From NCBI RefSeq assembly GCF_964340395.1, contig NC_135554.1:26047592-26111591 (forward strand): a DNA stretch of 64,000 bases, read 5' to 3'. The position numbers and the translations under genes were made by a program. The notes below the pieces were generated by a model. The model was not told where the DNA came from. It saw only the letters and a program-made list of their open reading frames with translations, and made no database searches. Within the stretch, counting starts at the first letter, position 1; the number at the start of each line of letters is the position of its first letter. Of the stretch, positions 1 to 10,999 are shown piece after piece. This DNA is from Glandiceps talaboti (Eukaryota > Hemichordata > Enteropneusta > Spengelidae).

Positions 1-99
1 TCTGTATTTATACAAATAATATCCAGATATTAGATATGAATATGTTCTAAGTCGTGAAATAACATGGAGATCCTTTTATTAAATTACATATATCAGGGA

Positions 100-620
100 T
101 TTGACAAAATGGTCATGTTGGCAATGAAAAGTACACCCTATAGCCCTGCCTTCAACTCTTTGTTATATCAGATGGACTAGATGAAATGGTCATTTTAGGA
201 GATGCAAACACTGTACATTGTACCTTGTCTAGAATTTTACATAGTATTCCTATCAGAATTTACAAAATGCTTTCAGTTGAAGACCTTCCCATTACTTTCA
301 ATTCTGCACAAGCATGGCTTACGGTTTGGCGAATTCATTAGTTTTTTGAGATGACAAGAATGTGTACATCTTAAAATCTGCATAACTTGATTCATAGATT
401 GGACAGAATGGTCGTTGTTGACAGTTGATAATACAATGACTGGCTTTTGGCCTTAAATTTGGCATCATGCACAAAATCACTACTCCTGGAAATGATGAGA
501 CCGCACCTTTGCCTTGAATTTTGCATAACCCGTTTAATGGCTTTGACAAAATGGTCATTGTTGAAGATTCAGACTGTCCTTCAGCCTTAAATTCTGCATA
601 TGAGACTTCAATTAGAAAAT
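100..620. repeat. Degenerate ~74-bp tandem repeat
   Basis: A motif close to ACAAAATGGTCAT recurs at about 104, 180, 262, 403, 471 and 546, each time followed some 35-50 bases later by a stretch like GCCTTAAATTCTGCATA. Spacing is about 68-82 bases, with one position (near 330) hardly recognisable. The copies are very diverged, so this looks like an old array that has stopped being homogenised. The short reading frames crossing it differ between copies and look accidental. It could instead be several related dispersed repeats, but the regular spacing favours a tandem origin. Confidence 0.5.
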
Positions 621-3044
621 GATAAACGACTGAGCTCCGTTGTCGAACTTATTACCTTTCTATATACTTCACAGCGTGGTGAATCAGCGCATCTTAATGG
701 AAAATTATCAGCTTGTTTTTGTTCTGCAAATTGTTGGAAATTAGACAGGCGAACAGCCAACACCGCGTTCATCATTGTTAACACAGGGAAAAGGCAAATG
801 ACAAAGATTTAATCAAAACTCATGGATAGATTTGACAATAAATGACATTCTCCCTAATAAATGAGATGATTGTATAGTCATGTAGGAGGGACACAACAAC
901 GTCAAATTACCACTACAAAGACTAATTTTACAACGACTATAATGTCATGACATGACTAATATGCCATCTAAGAGCTGATAAAACATGGTTTCTATTCACC
1001 TTATTACATCCAAAATGGGGTTTTCATTCACTTTTCTGAATTCACTTTCTTTTGTTGAAAACCACACACTTAATGGGCACGTTTCCGCCACATAAATAAC
1101 AAAACCGTGAATTCCTACAATAAACACACTTACACATGGATAGAAATAATGAAAATAAAATAAAAAATAAAAAATTTACAACTTTTTCTCATTTCAATAT
1201 GGGTTTCACTGACCGAGACTTGTCTGTTGAAAGTGGCAGGCCTATGAATGGATTGGAACTGTATGACTGACATACATATACACCTCCATCTATGACGTTA
1301 GATGCAACCGATATCTAGGCCATGAATGTCATTCCTCTACATGCATATCTTAGTACAATAAAATTATGACGAAAACAATATTTTTGATGTCACTGTCATA
1401 AGTTTGACATTTACATGTAGGTACATAAAATTCCTTTTATCATTGATTATACAACTTTTCATATGTGAGCAAATGAACACAGTGACACAAATTCTTATCT
1501 CACTACACGTAGATCAGTTTACAGTCTTTTCATACCATTTTAAATGTGTACATATGACTTATCTATCGTAAAAGATCTGAAGTTGGGACAATGTATTCTC
1601 AGGCAGAGTATATCATTTTTCTAAAGAAAAGAATCATTTTTTGTCTGTTAATATTTAGTTCACAGACATAAATTTGTTTCTGGAAAGGTCAAAATTAATC
1701 AAAAGACATAATAAATGTAGAACCTTCTATATTCAAATTCATCGACATAACGATTTACTTCCTCTGTATTATAAATATACAATTTTCCTTTTTAAAAAAG
1801 GGGGTCTTTTAGATATCCATGTGAATTTGTTTTAGACTGAGTATAGACTTGTTACTCAAAGGTTAAAATCAGCATATAGAGTACATGTACACACTGTTAG
1901 AATAGCCTTGATGTCAAATCCAAACTACAAGTCTTGACCACACCATATTTTATCCACAGTCTGCACAGTACAAGTATAATAACTTACATTCCAATCTCAC
2001 TACCAGATGCTACCACAAGACAAATCGTACCTATTGCTGTAAGTCAATGTCAAAAACAATATGTTGTATTTAAAGTACACGTAACCTCTACGTTAAGCAA
2101 TACATAAAACATGAACATATTCGGCACAATATATTTCATATATACAGCATCGGGAAATTCAAATATTCTGACAAAATTATTTGTGTCATTGGTATAACAA
2201 ACCTGGAAATGTTTCCAAGATACTTTTAGAATTACAATAACAATCAAACATAAATTTCATAACATTCAAAGACTTCAATTTTAGACTTATCTAATAAAAT
2301 AACTTTTACACCTGATGGTTGGACACGGTAGAAAGAAAATAGTTTGTAGGCTATACAACTAAATAATACCGAATTCATCAAGTCCATCATATTAGACAAC
2401 TATTGTCTTTGTCTGCTCTTTACTGTGTGTTTCTACTTCTTCTGATTTTAAAACATTTTCATTGATTGGTTTTCTTTTTTAATTCTTCATTAAAATGTAA
2501 ATACTACTTGGTACTCTGAGCAATTTTTTTGTTTGGTTAGTTGTTTTTTTTTCATTTCTTTTTAAAAGAATTTTTACTATTTACAACCAAGTTCATTTCA
2601 AAGGTAGGGGTCAAAAACATTATTGTAGTGCTAAATGTGTAGATGTGATAACACTGAAAACAGGCAATAGCTGCCATAACAAAGCATTACAGGAAATGCA
2701 CCACACTTGAAAATTTCCTATTTCTTGTTCACAATTTACAAAGTGTTAATTCTTAATGAGATGTGCACACCATTCCTACAAGTACTTTCCTACATGTATG
2801 TAGTGATCAAGTCAGCACTTCTCATCACAACTAAATTTTAGATAATCCAGAGGCTTACAATTTTCAGTACCAAATTACAACTATATTCAACTACAGATAC
2901 ATTGTAATATGGCCTGCGGTTTCTGCTAACACATTTCACATCCTTTTTTATATACAAAATGTACATGTATCCAGTACCCTGTTAGCCTGGCAACTGACTA
3001 GATCTGTGACTGCTATGGTACGACAAGTGTAGCGGCATGATAAT
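621..3044. other. AT-rich non-coding stretch, nothing recognised
   Basis: No coding, RNA or repeat signal stands out. There are short A-rich (about 1155-1180) and T-rich (about 2465-2575) tracts and scattered TACATGTA palindromes. Reading frames are all under 70 codons and have no splice-site context that I trust. Confidence 0.6.
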
Positions 3045-3550
3045 CAGCCAGTACAGCCTAGTACAATCTGATTAAAATCATTTGTAGTGTACACTTCATG
3101 ATTTCTTTTTGGCTGTAATGTTTACTGTTGTTTGTTCTTTTGTGAACTTTCGTTACATACATCTGACACAACACCATAGGCATTCCTGTACCAAATTTCA
3201 GCACTGAGTGAATTCACTCATCGAATGAGAACGCATAATGCACCAAAACATACAGGTTTAGTACTTCAGAATGCTCTGTTTGAAAAGAGCACAAGCACAG
3301 TCCGCAGACAGCAATGTTATCATTATTGTTTGATGGTTCTCTTTCTTTCAATTTCGAACACTGAGTGTATATATTTTAAGACGGATTGTGATTGGCTACA
3401 GTATGAGATTTGGTACAGGAACACCTATGGTATTGTGTCAGATGAGTGCTCACAAAAGAACAAACGACAGTAAACATAACAGCCAAAAAGAAATCATAAA
3501 GTGCACAATACATCGTATTTTAATCAGATTGAGGCTAGTACAATGTGTAT
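3045..3550. mobile_element. Foldback / MITE-like element with long inverted repeats
   Basis: The segment 3051-3218 reappears as its reverse complement at about 3388-3546. Shared blocks include AATCTGATTAAAAT near the outer ends, TGATTTCTTTTTGGCTGT, GTTTGTTCTTTTGTGA, and CCTGTACCAAAT at the inner ends. By eye the arms are more than 80% identical with small indels, separated by roughly 170 bases. Such a near-complete palindrome is typical of MITE or foldback elements, moved by a transposase encoded elsewhere. No transposase reading frame lies inside. I could not define a target-site duplication. Short open frames at 3225-3576 are by-products of this element and not genes. Confidence 0.8.
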
Positions 3551-4439
3551 GTTTGGACAGCATACTGATAGGTTAGCGTGGGTAAAGCAGGTGTAAAGTA
3601 AGAAAGGCCAAAACTCATGTCCCTTTACATTTACACAGTGTGACACATCTTGTACAGCATTAATGTAGAAAAATAGTAACAGCTTTGCATTTACAGCTAA
3701 TGACAAAATGAGTCGTTTTCTAAGTCCATCATTCATTCCCATATTAGTAACAAAGTTGTATGCCATATCAAATCTCCACTTAATGTAATACGGGCATACT
3801 AGGTGATCCGAATTATTCCCAGTAATATTCCATGTTATGGTGTCTTGGTAAATGAACTAGGTCAAATCTCCCTTGGTGGAAATTAATCAATGTCACTGGT
3901 ATGTAGATCAAGCTCAGATAACTCATAAACTTTCCATTTTCACTGTATTAATAGATGGCCCTGTCTCAAATCATTTTCTTCGCAGTGAATAAAAAGCGAT
4001 AAAACATGCATACCAAAAGATGCTATCGTCACATCGGTAAATGAGGATTTTGGATCATCAATAAAACCTACGGACACTTCTCAGAATGTTGGAGCCTTGT
4101 AAAATATCCTGTCTGAGCTTCTGACCTGTATTGCTTCAACAGTTGAACTCTACATCACATTAAAAACTGCTTTAGAGAATGAGATGCAAGGTGGGAACAG
4201 AGAACTTGACAGTAGTATGTCTACTTGCACTGAACTAACTTGTCTAGACTCTGTAATGTCTTCATGGGTACGATAGTAATTGTTTCCCCAACACAGCCTA
4301 GAGAATTGCATTGAATTAGAAGTGATGAACTCAAGCCAGCATGTAAAGAGTTAGAAGTATGGAACTGCATAAAGTATTTGTGTGTATTTGGTATTTAAAA
4401 TTACGTCTTGCTTTGCCTTCACTACAGTTTGTAGGCAGG
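3551..4439. other. Non-coding stretch, nothing recognised
   Basis: Unique-looking sequence of slightly higher complexity than its flanks. I see no splice-flanked exon, no RNA gene and no internal repeats. Confidence 0.55.
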
Positions 4440-4560
4440 CACTGCATGTGTATACACACATGTACAATGTATGCACATGCACACAGAGACATACACGCAT
4501 ACATGTACATATACAAAGCCGCACTCTCAATCAAGTACAAATGTATGCGTGTATACAACA
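4440..4560. repeat. Impure CA / CATGTA-rich microsatellite
   Basis: Interrupted runs of ACAC, ACATG and GTAC-containing words make this stretch low in complexity. Open frames on both strands here are explained by the lack of T-rich stop codons in CA repeats. Confidence 0.7.
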
Positions 4561-5150
4561 GAAGTGCAACAAACGTTTGTAATACAAAACTATTTTTCAA
4601 AATATAAACTGCATAAATGTATACAGTGGGTATAGTATTACACAACTTAGTATGCTTAGGTGGAAAACTAAAAGAATTAAACTTTAATCACACATGTACT
4701 GTAAGTCCCTGCATCTAAGTGCATCAAAATAGCAAAAAAAATTATGTCTACATGTTACGTATTTTGGCCTTTACTTTTAATGAAGCAAGTCTGACTGTTC
4801 TAAACTTCAATGAGTACTGATTACATTCTCTGAAGTCAACAGCGCAGAAGGAGACTGTAGTATAGCTGATGAAAAGACGAAGTAGACTTAAAAAAAGGAA
4901 ACACGCAATGAACAGACAGTGAAGTCCTTGCCTCAGGGCCAAAGATGTTAGACGATTACTTTCTTTTCTTCGGATTTTCAAGATTTTTACTCGAAGTAAA
5001 ATAAACGATTCAGGATAGAAAACTTCACCATCTGTCTGCTTCTGTTGAAATATCACAAATTTACCGGTGGCGAAATATGTTTTCAAGGTTGGAAGATCAT
5101 TTAGTCAAACCATGCACACAAAATACATTCTCTTTTTTATATCAATGCCA
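4561..5150. other. Non-coding stretch with one chance open frame
   Basis: The minus strand is open for 112 codons at 4748-5086. The translation has no motif that I recognise, is rich in L, F, R and S as expected from random AT-rich DNA, and has no credible splice sites at its edges. I treat it as non-coding. Confidence 0.5.
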
Positions 5151-6830
5151 TGCATCTCGCCAGATGCATGGAATAAATTAGTCTTGGTCAGTTTGGCACA
5201 CAGCAATCTAGTACCTACACTGCTATCATGCAACTTCATCCATCTCACATGTTTAAGCTGTCATTACTATTATACATTTCCTCTGGCCATAATTTCAACC
5301 TATTTCTAGGTTTGGTCAGTATGCAGTACACCTTAGAGCTATAAAGCCAGTTTCAACATCACAGGAGTAAGTAGTCATTACAGGCAAAGCCTTGTCTTGA
5401 AATTACAATGTACAATGTTGTCTCATTTGCTTTGGTCGCTACATGTATGTACTGTACTGTAAACGTAGATATTTTCACCACTATAAAATTTTGCGAAAGA
5501 AATTCAGCTAGTTCTCAAAGACTAATTTCAATTAATTCCTAGACTGGTATATTGTGTTCATGTACAAGAAGGCATTTTTAATAGTCACTATTGATTTATG
5601 CATTTTCGTTTTCCAGTGAATTAGCAAAAATAAATCTCAAGTGAAAATTTCCAGGTTTACAGTACACACAGATGTAGTTCATATGTACAATATAAGTAAG
5701 CAATTCAAGAACTCGTCAAGCCATTTGACTCTTACTTCTTAGCTTTGGACATACACATATATGTATACCTCAACATGTATACTTCTGAGATGTAATGTCA
5801 ATTCAAACACAATATAAACACATGTAGACAAACAAAATTGGAAGACGAATTTCTCAGCGCAATTCAACTCCAAAGGTTATACAATCTCTGACGAGCGTTT
5901 TTGCCTTATAAAGACAACATCATCAAGTTAACAAATGATGTACATGTATAATGTATATACCTGAGCTGGTCTAGCCATTTGACTTTAAATTGAACTGAGC
6001 TTTGGTCAGTATTACCTACTATACCTGTACATGTACCTTTAAGCTGTATTGCTGGTTCAATCATACATTTTTTGTAATGTATATATATGTAGTCATTACT
6101 GAAGCCGGCCATTAGCCATTCAACTTGAATTAGTCACAGCGTTGGTGGTCATTGCAAATGTCAAAGTTAGAAAAGAAAGCCAGTTCACTCATGATAGTCA
6201 TTTCTATAAGAACGATTCTCATCAATTGACAAGGTCGTCACAACTTTGTTCCCTGAAATTTAATAATAACTGTACACCTCAAATTTAAAATGCCAATTCA
6301 CTCAAAATACAATAATGTATCTTCAAATGGAAATTCATCTGTGTTTGTAAACCATTTTTTTTTATTCAATTTAACTGAAGTGTGCAGTCAAAAATTTGAG
6401 GTAAAATTTTCAAGTTGTGTTTGTAACAAAAGTTAAATCAAATACTACAGTAAATGTATGTGAATAAGTCTGGTCTAGCCATTTGATTTCAATTATAGTA
6501 TTTTTGATTTGGTCAGTACAATATTATGTACCTACAGCGTATACCTTGGATTATGGTGCCCGTTCATTACATACGTAATCATTACTGGAAGCTCTGCTGG
6601 CCTAGCCATTCGACTTGAACTAATTACAGATTTGGTCAGTAAAGTATACATAAATCTAGTAGCTATAATACCAGTTCACTTTAGGTCTATCAAATTGATC
6701 CAACTTTCACATGTAATTAGCCATTACAAAAGTTGATCTAGCTAAATTACTTCAACTAATCAGTTTTGCTCATTACATTCAAAGCCCTATCATTCCTGAT
6801 GTCTAGCAATAGTCCTTTGTTTGATTAGGT
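5150..6830. repeat. Degenerate ~128-bp tandem repeat
   Basis: The word TTTGGTCAGTA, or a close variant, recurs near 5184, 5312, 6002, 6142, 6509, 6632 and 6765, mostly 123-140 bases apart. About 30 bases before many of these lies CTAGCCATTTGACTT or a variant (5971, 6476, 6601), and about 80 bases after them come versions of CCAGTTCA and GTAATCATTAC. These common landmarks define an old repeat with a unit of about 125-130 bases. The central copies (5450-5950) are nearly erased. It has no coding content. Confidence 0.55.
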
Positions 6831-7627
6831 ATGACTAGAACACGGCTGACATTTTTGATCGCTTGGAAAACGGCTGGTGACATCACTAAGGCATTAATTA
6901 ACAGAGATGTTGTGTCCATAACAATAGTTCATCTTCAATTTACTAGGATAGCCTCTCTGTCTTCTATCCTATTTCAGTCTTTTTTATTTAAACATGGCAA
7001 GTTGTTCAGTTCTATACTGCTACATTTTCAACATATTTTTCAGAACTCTGACTGAAAGTTGAGGCTGAATGTGCAGACTGGAAATGTTGTAATATTTGTT
7101 GTCTGTATATTAAGTTACTATGTTCTATGCTTTCATACAAAAAGATAATTGAATAAAGAAACACAGCCAATAGAATTTAAGATACAATATTTTTACTTTG
7201 GAGAAAACTTCTCTTCATTTCTAGAAACCATGTTTCTAAAGTATAACTTTTGTTATCTTTCTTCAACAGAATGTACATTGATCGATATACATGTATGTGA
7301 GTGAGTGCACCATTACCTGCTGCCCCTTCCAATGAACAAAAGTTGCTCGCTATGTCTTCCAATTAAACAGAACACAAGGGTTGAAAAGTCTGGGGATACT
7401 ATAAACTAAATTGCTAAAATTTCCATCCATCAATATCCCACACCAATTACTTCAAGAATACAAACACTAATTGGTAAAGTTTGCCCTTTGGAAAGAAAAT
7501 TTTCAACATCTGGCTAATCAGAGAATAGCTTCCAAATCAATCTTCAAGAAATAAGTCAACACAGATCAATTCTTTACCACTGTAATAGTCTCAGTATTGA
7601 AAAAAAAATCATGAAAAGTTTTCTATT
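6831..7627. other. Non-coding stretch, nothing recognised
   Basis: AT-rich unique sequence without recognisable motifs. The open frames here are short and unsupported. Confidence 0.55.
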
Positions 7628-7850
7628 AGTCTAAAATTTCAATATCATTTGATAAACAACAGTAATTCTATGACTTTTATCTAAACTGAAGTTTAGAACA
7701 AACAAAAAGTTACAATTGTACAAGAAACATTTTATTCGGTCACTTTCTAAACACAACTTTGATATCATTCGATAGAAAGCCATTATTTCTATGATTTTTA
7801 TCCAAAATAAATTTCACAACCGACAAAAATTAACAAGGAATGAAGATTTT
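7628..7850. repeat. Two diverged tandem copies, 120-bp period
   Basis: The phrase ATATCATTTGATA...TTCTATGACTTTTATC starting near 7642 is repeated near 7762 as ATATCATTCGATA...TTCTATGATTTTTATC. The similarity continues through the following ACAA-rich part. It is a diverged direct duplication with no coding sign. Confidence 0.6.
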
Positions 7851-7943
7851 TTGTTCTAATAATTGGGCGGGAAAATCCCAGGTAATGAACAATGCCATCT
7901 ATGTTGTCTACAAAATGACACAATGGGAAGGAATGATTTATGA

Positions 7944-7984
7944 TTGTACAGATGGCAGCTCATCTCCTCCTCCTATCTGTACAA
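7944..7984. other. Short perfect hairpin
   Basis: TTGTACAGAT at 7944-7953 is mirrored by ATCTGTACAA at 7975-7984, leaving a 21-base pyrimidine-rich loop. It is a 10-bp perfect stem of unknown role and could be chance in 64 kb. Confidence 0.4.
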
Positions 7985-7986
7985 GA

Positions 7987-8617
7987 TCTTCATCATGATA
8001 CACTGCTATTGAGTCAGGAAATATCATTCAGATAGTCTTTTATCTTATCTCTACAGTTCTGACTTGACGTTTTGGCTCATCGTACTATCTCGTTCACTTT
8101 AACCAATTTTGAGCAAACGTGCGTAAACTACAGTGTAATCGTGTACTCCCCATTTGGTGAGCAGGAACAATACATAACAATCAGCAGGATAACAGCACCA
8201 TTCATTTGCCTTAAAGCAGACTACGATTATTTCTTGTGTGAGGTTCAAGAAATAAACCAAATTCATCATAGATTTTTATCAATTCCTAGAGTACATCACA
8301 ATCATAACACATGATCATAATAATTAATTATATATTCATAAAATGAAAAATGTCATCACCGTATAAAAGTCTCACCAGAGGGGATCAAACCTTTACACTA
8401 TCACGAGGTGGAGGTTAAAATGACAAAAAAATCACGACATGCTTGTCAATCAAACTTACATGTTTGCTGCTTGAACAAAAGACAAGTTTGCTAAATGCAA
8501 GGAAGTTACCTTTGATCGGTTATGCTGACAAGATCCAACACAGCATTACCTAATACACATACACTGGAAATAATTAAGAACAAGACAGTCAAAAAAAACT
8601 TTTTGTTCAGATAATAA
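7987..8617. other. Non-coding stretch before a retroelement remnant
   Basis: Mostly unique AT-rich DNA. On the minus strand near 8380 there is GGTTTGATCCC, which resembles a degenerate tRNA-type B box, but no clear A box precedes it. Part of this stretch may be eroded upstream sequence of the retroelement that follows. Confidence 0.4.
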
Positions 8618-8896
8618 CCTTGTTATTTCAGTACTACATCTATAAGCAAAGATTTCTATCTCCTGGTGCAAATATTTGGAATACCTTGTCAGATGAACTG
8701 TGAAATAGAACATTGCTGTCTTCTTTTTCATATCTGTCACCAACGTTTCATACCGAATATTTAGTCACGTTTGCTGTTTATCGTATGTTCTCACACTGTA
8801 CATTTTTGTATTTTATATCTACTGTCTGTATTTTTTCAGAGGATCCTAGGGAAGATTGGCTTCAGCCAACTGGGCTACCCTCTCTCAATAAAGTTG
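8618..8896 (+). mobile_element. Decayed 3' end of a non-LTR retrotransposon
   Basis: The plus-strand frame 8629-8703 reads YKQRFLSPGANIWNTLSDEL and then stops. The element W-N-x-L-x-D-E-L after an S/F-P-rich turn is the usual extreme C-terminus of ORF2 in CR1/L2/jockey-type non-LTR retrotransposons. About 180 bases later comes a 3' UTR-like sequence ending in AACTGGGCTACCC and AATAAA (8887-8892), followed at once by GAAG and GGTG repeats as a simple-sequence tail. The copy is strongly 5'-truncated and inactive. The 24-residue match is short, so the family name is uncertain. Confidence 0.5.
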
Positions 8897-8906
8897 AAGG
8901 AAGGAA

Positions 8907-9016
8907 GGTGGGTGGGTGGGTGGGTGGGTGGGTAGGTACGTAGATGTCGGTAAGTAGGTGAGTAGATGTAGGTAGGTACATGTAGTCTATTGTAGGTGGG
9001 TAGATGTAGGTATAAG
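8907..9016 (+). repeat. GGTG microsatellite grading into GGTA/GTAG
   Basis: A pure (GGTG)n run at 8907-8936 grades into imperfect GTAGGT words up to about 9016. The pure part has more than four GGG runs separated by single T bases, a strong intramolecular G-quadruplex pattern on this strand. It directly follows the AATAAA of the retroelement remnant and probably began as that element's tail. Confidence 0.8.
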
Positions 9017-10673
9017 ATGAAAAAGAATCCTTTTTTTCTCTTTAACTCTATTTTTACTCCTGCAGCCAAACTGTGCAGTTGACATTCAACACTGGTCAAT
9101 GAAATGATCAAAATAACACAGTGAATGGGATGGGATGATACAGTGTGGACCAAGGAAGGGTAAATGACACTAAATATTCATTTCGTACAACTTACTTGTG
9201 TCCACTTTTGCCTAGAGTATTCATGTGAAAAAAACAGATAAGAAATGAAAGCAAACTTCTCTCCAATTAGTCTGGTACTCTGTTCACCTTGCAGTTGGTA
9301 CTGGATATGCAAATAAGCAATTACTTCACAAGGCAACAAATAAATCTAGACTCATAAACCTGATACTGACATGTTCATATTTTCATTATAGTTCTGATCC
9401 TGGGCAAAGTTGTTTAGCTTACATCAATTATAGTCTTCATACTGTTTATGAGTCTAGTGAGAATCCTCTCAATGAGGTCTCAGTTGAGTTTATGAAAACT
9501 ATGCCATCATTTCACCTTACCCTTGCCAGTTGTTCACACATGCCCTATCGTGTCGTAAAACTACTGATCTGTTCAAAAAAGTCACTTCTCATAAAATTAC
9601 ACACAATATTTTCCTACTGATTGGATTCACTTCTGATCCTTTCTTCCAAGTTGTCAACTTATTTGGTATTTTTTGTCTCTCTTCTTCTGAACCATGCAAG
9701 CATGACGTTATAAAAAATTCACACCCAAAACGGAAACACACAATTTTGCCTGACTTGATTTTCATAAAACATTCTTTTTGCCATGATGCTTGCATCATAA
9801 TTGCGTGTCTGCATTATCTAAACTTCTCTCCATATTTTTATGAATTATTAACCGACTCAATCAATCATATCGTTCAACAATTAACTATGAAAATGGAATT
9901 TCCTTGGCCCAGGAGTCGTTGAAATCTGTCCCAACCCTCGAGTCTTTTAGTGATCAACTTGCTTATTCAACTACAACTCTTCTATCGGTTTGCACAACAT
10001 CACAGTAATGTATCATGTTTATCAATTATTCTTTCTCTATACTACAAATATGAATGCTTGAGACTTCTTTGCAAAAATTGACAAAAGGAAAAATAACAGG
10101 AAATCTTCTCTAATGAGGTCTATTGACAATTTAATATGACAAAAATAGACCAGAACAGTTCACGTATAGTGATTTTCTCACTTCCTACAAGTGCTAATGC
10201 TAATGTAAAATTTCACTCAATTTCACAACAATTTCTTACAAAAATAACTTTCTGATTTGTACTTAAAGTCAAAGAAATCATTAAGTACAGTTGTATTGTG
10301 AACACTTTAGAAGATCTCAATACAAAACAAATCAGTATACTATCAAAACCTCTGGTAAGGAGGAGGGGTTTCCCTCAGGTGAGGGGTTCCCAAACTATCA
10401 CCAAAACTTAACATGTACTTACACTATGCCACATGTTCAACTTGTTTTTTTATACTGTTAGATTGCTAAGTAAGATGCATAAAGTAAATATTCCTTTTGA
10501 TGACAAATTTCATCTTTTCCACCGCAAAAACATTCTATATACAAGAAGGTTTAGAGATATTTTGTATAATTACATGTACCATACCCATTACTGTCTTGTA
10601 TCTTACGTACCCTCATACTAGTACAACACAACAAACAATATTGAACAAAATAAGTTTTTCACCACAACTTTGA
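9017..10673. other. Non-coding stretch with a 130-codon chance frame
   Basis: The longest non-repetitive open frame of the window lies here (9530-9922, plus strand). Its translation has no domain or motif that I recognise and is very rich in H, F, I and C. A small inverted repeat, CTAGACTCATAAAC at about 9345 against its complement at about 9447, flanks part of the stretch. A decayed transposon is possible but not shown. Confidence 0.45.
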
Positions 10674-10999
10674 TAGCCTAGAATCTAGTCTAACCTTTCC
10701 CCTACCATGCCTGACATTTCGCTCGCAGCCATTTTATTCAAAACTAAGATTAGAGTATGATTTCCTGCACCGAAGATTGAATATGGTAACTAGGTTTACA
10801 TCATATAGTTCAACCCTTTGAGTTGTTTTAATTATGTGGTGATGCCATTGATGTCATGTCATAGCGGAAAAACTTCAAAACCTAATAAGAATTGGCACCT
10901 GGTTCCTGGCCAAAGCTTCATTTATTAAAGTAGACAAAATGCCAGGCGTAGTAGGGGAAAAGTGAGAACATAATACCAACACGACTGGATTCTACGCTA
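10674..10999. mobile_element. TA-flanked inverted-repeat (MITE-like) element
   Basis: The left end (from 10676) reads GCCTAGAATC and the right end reads GATTCTACGC, which is its near reverse complement. Both are flanked by TA. The similarity runs inwards for about 65 bases: CCTTTCCCCTACCATGCCTG on the left against the complement of CAGGCGTAGTAGGGGAAAAG on the right. The 326-base length, TA flanks and absence of coding fit a non-autonomous Tc1/mariner-like MITE, though TA is a weak target-site signal in AT-rich DNA. The middle shows no clear pairing. Confidence 0.65.

Noticed and set aside
4748-5086. 112-codon minus-strand frame with a hydrophobic stretch
   Set aside because: The hydrophobic part could suggest a membrane segment, but nothing else supports a gene, and T-rich DNA produces such stretches easily.
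8370-8420. B-box-like GGTTTGATCCC on the minus strand as a SINE
   Set aside because: No A box at a suitable distance and no second copy in the window.
9530-9922. 130-codon open frame, the longest outside repeats
   Set aside because: No recognisable domain, composition like random AT-rich DNA, no splice or promoter context. A frame of this length is not rare by chance in 64 kb.
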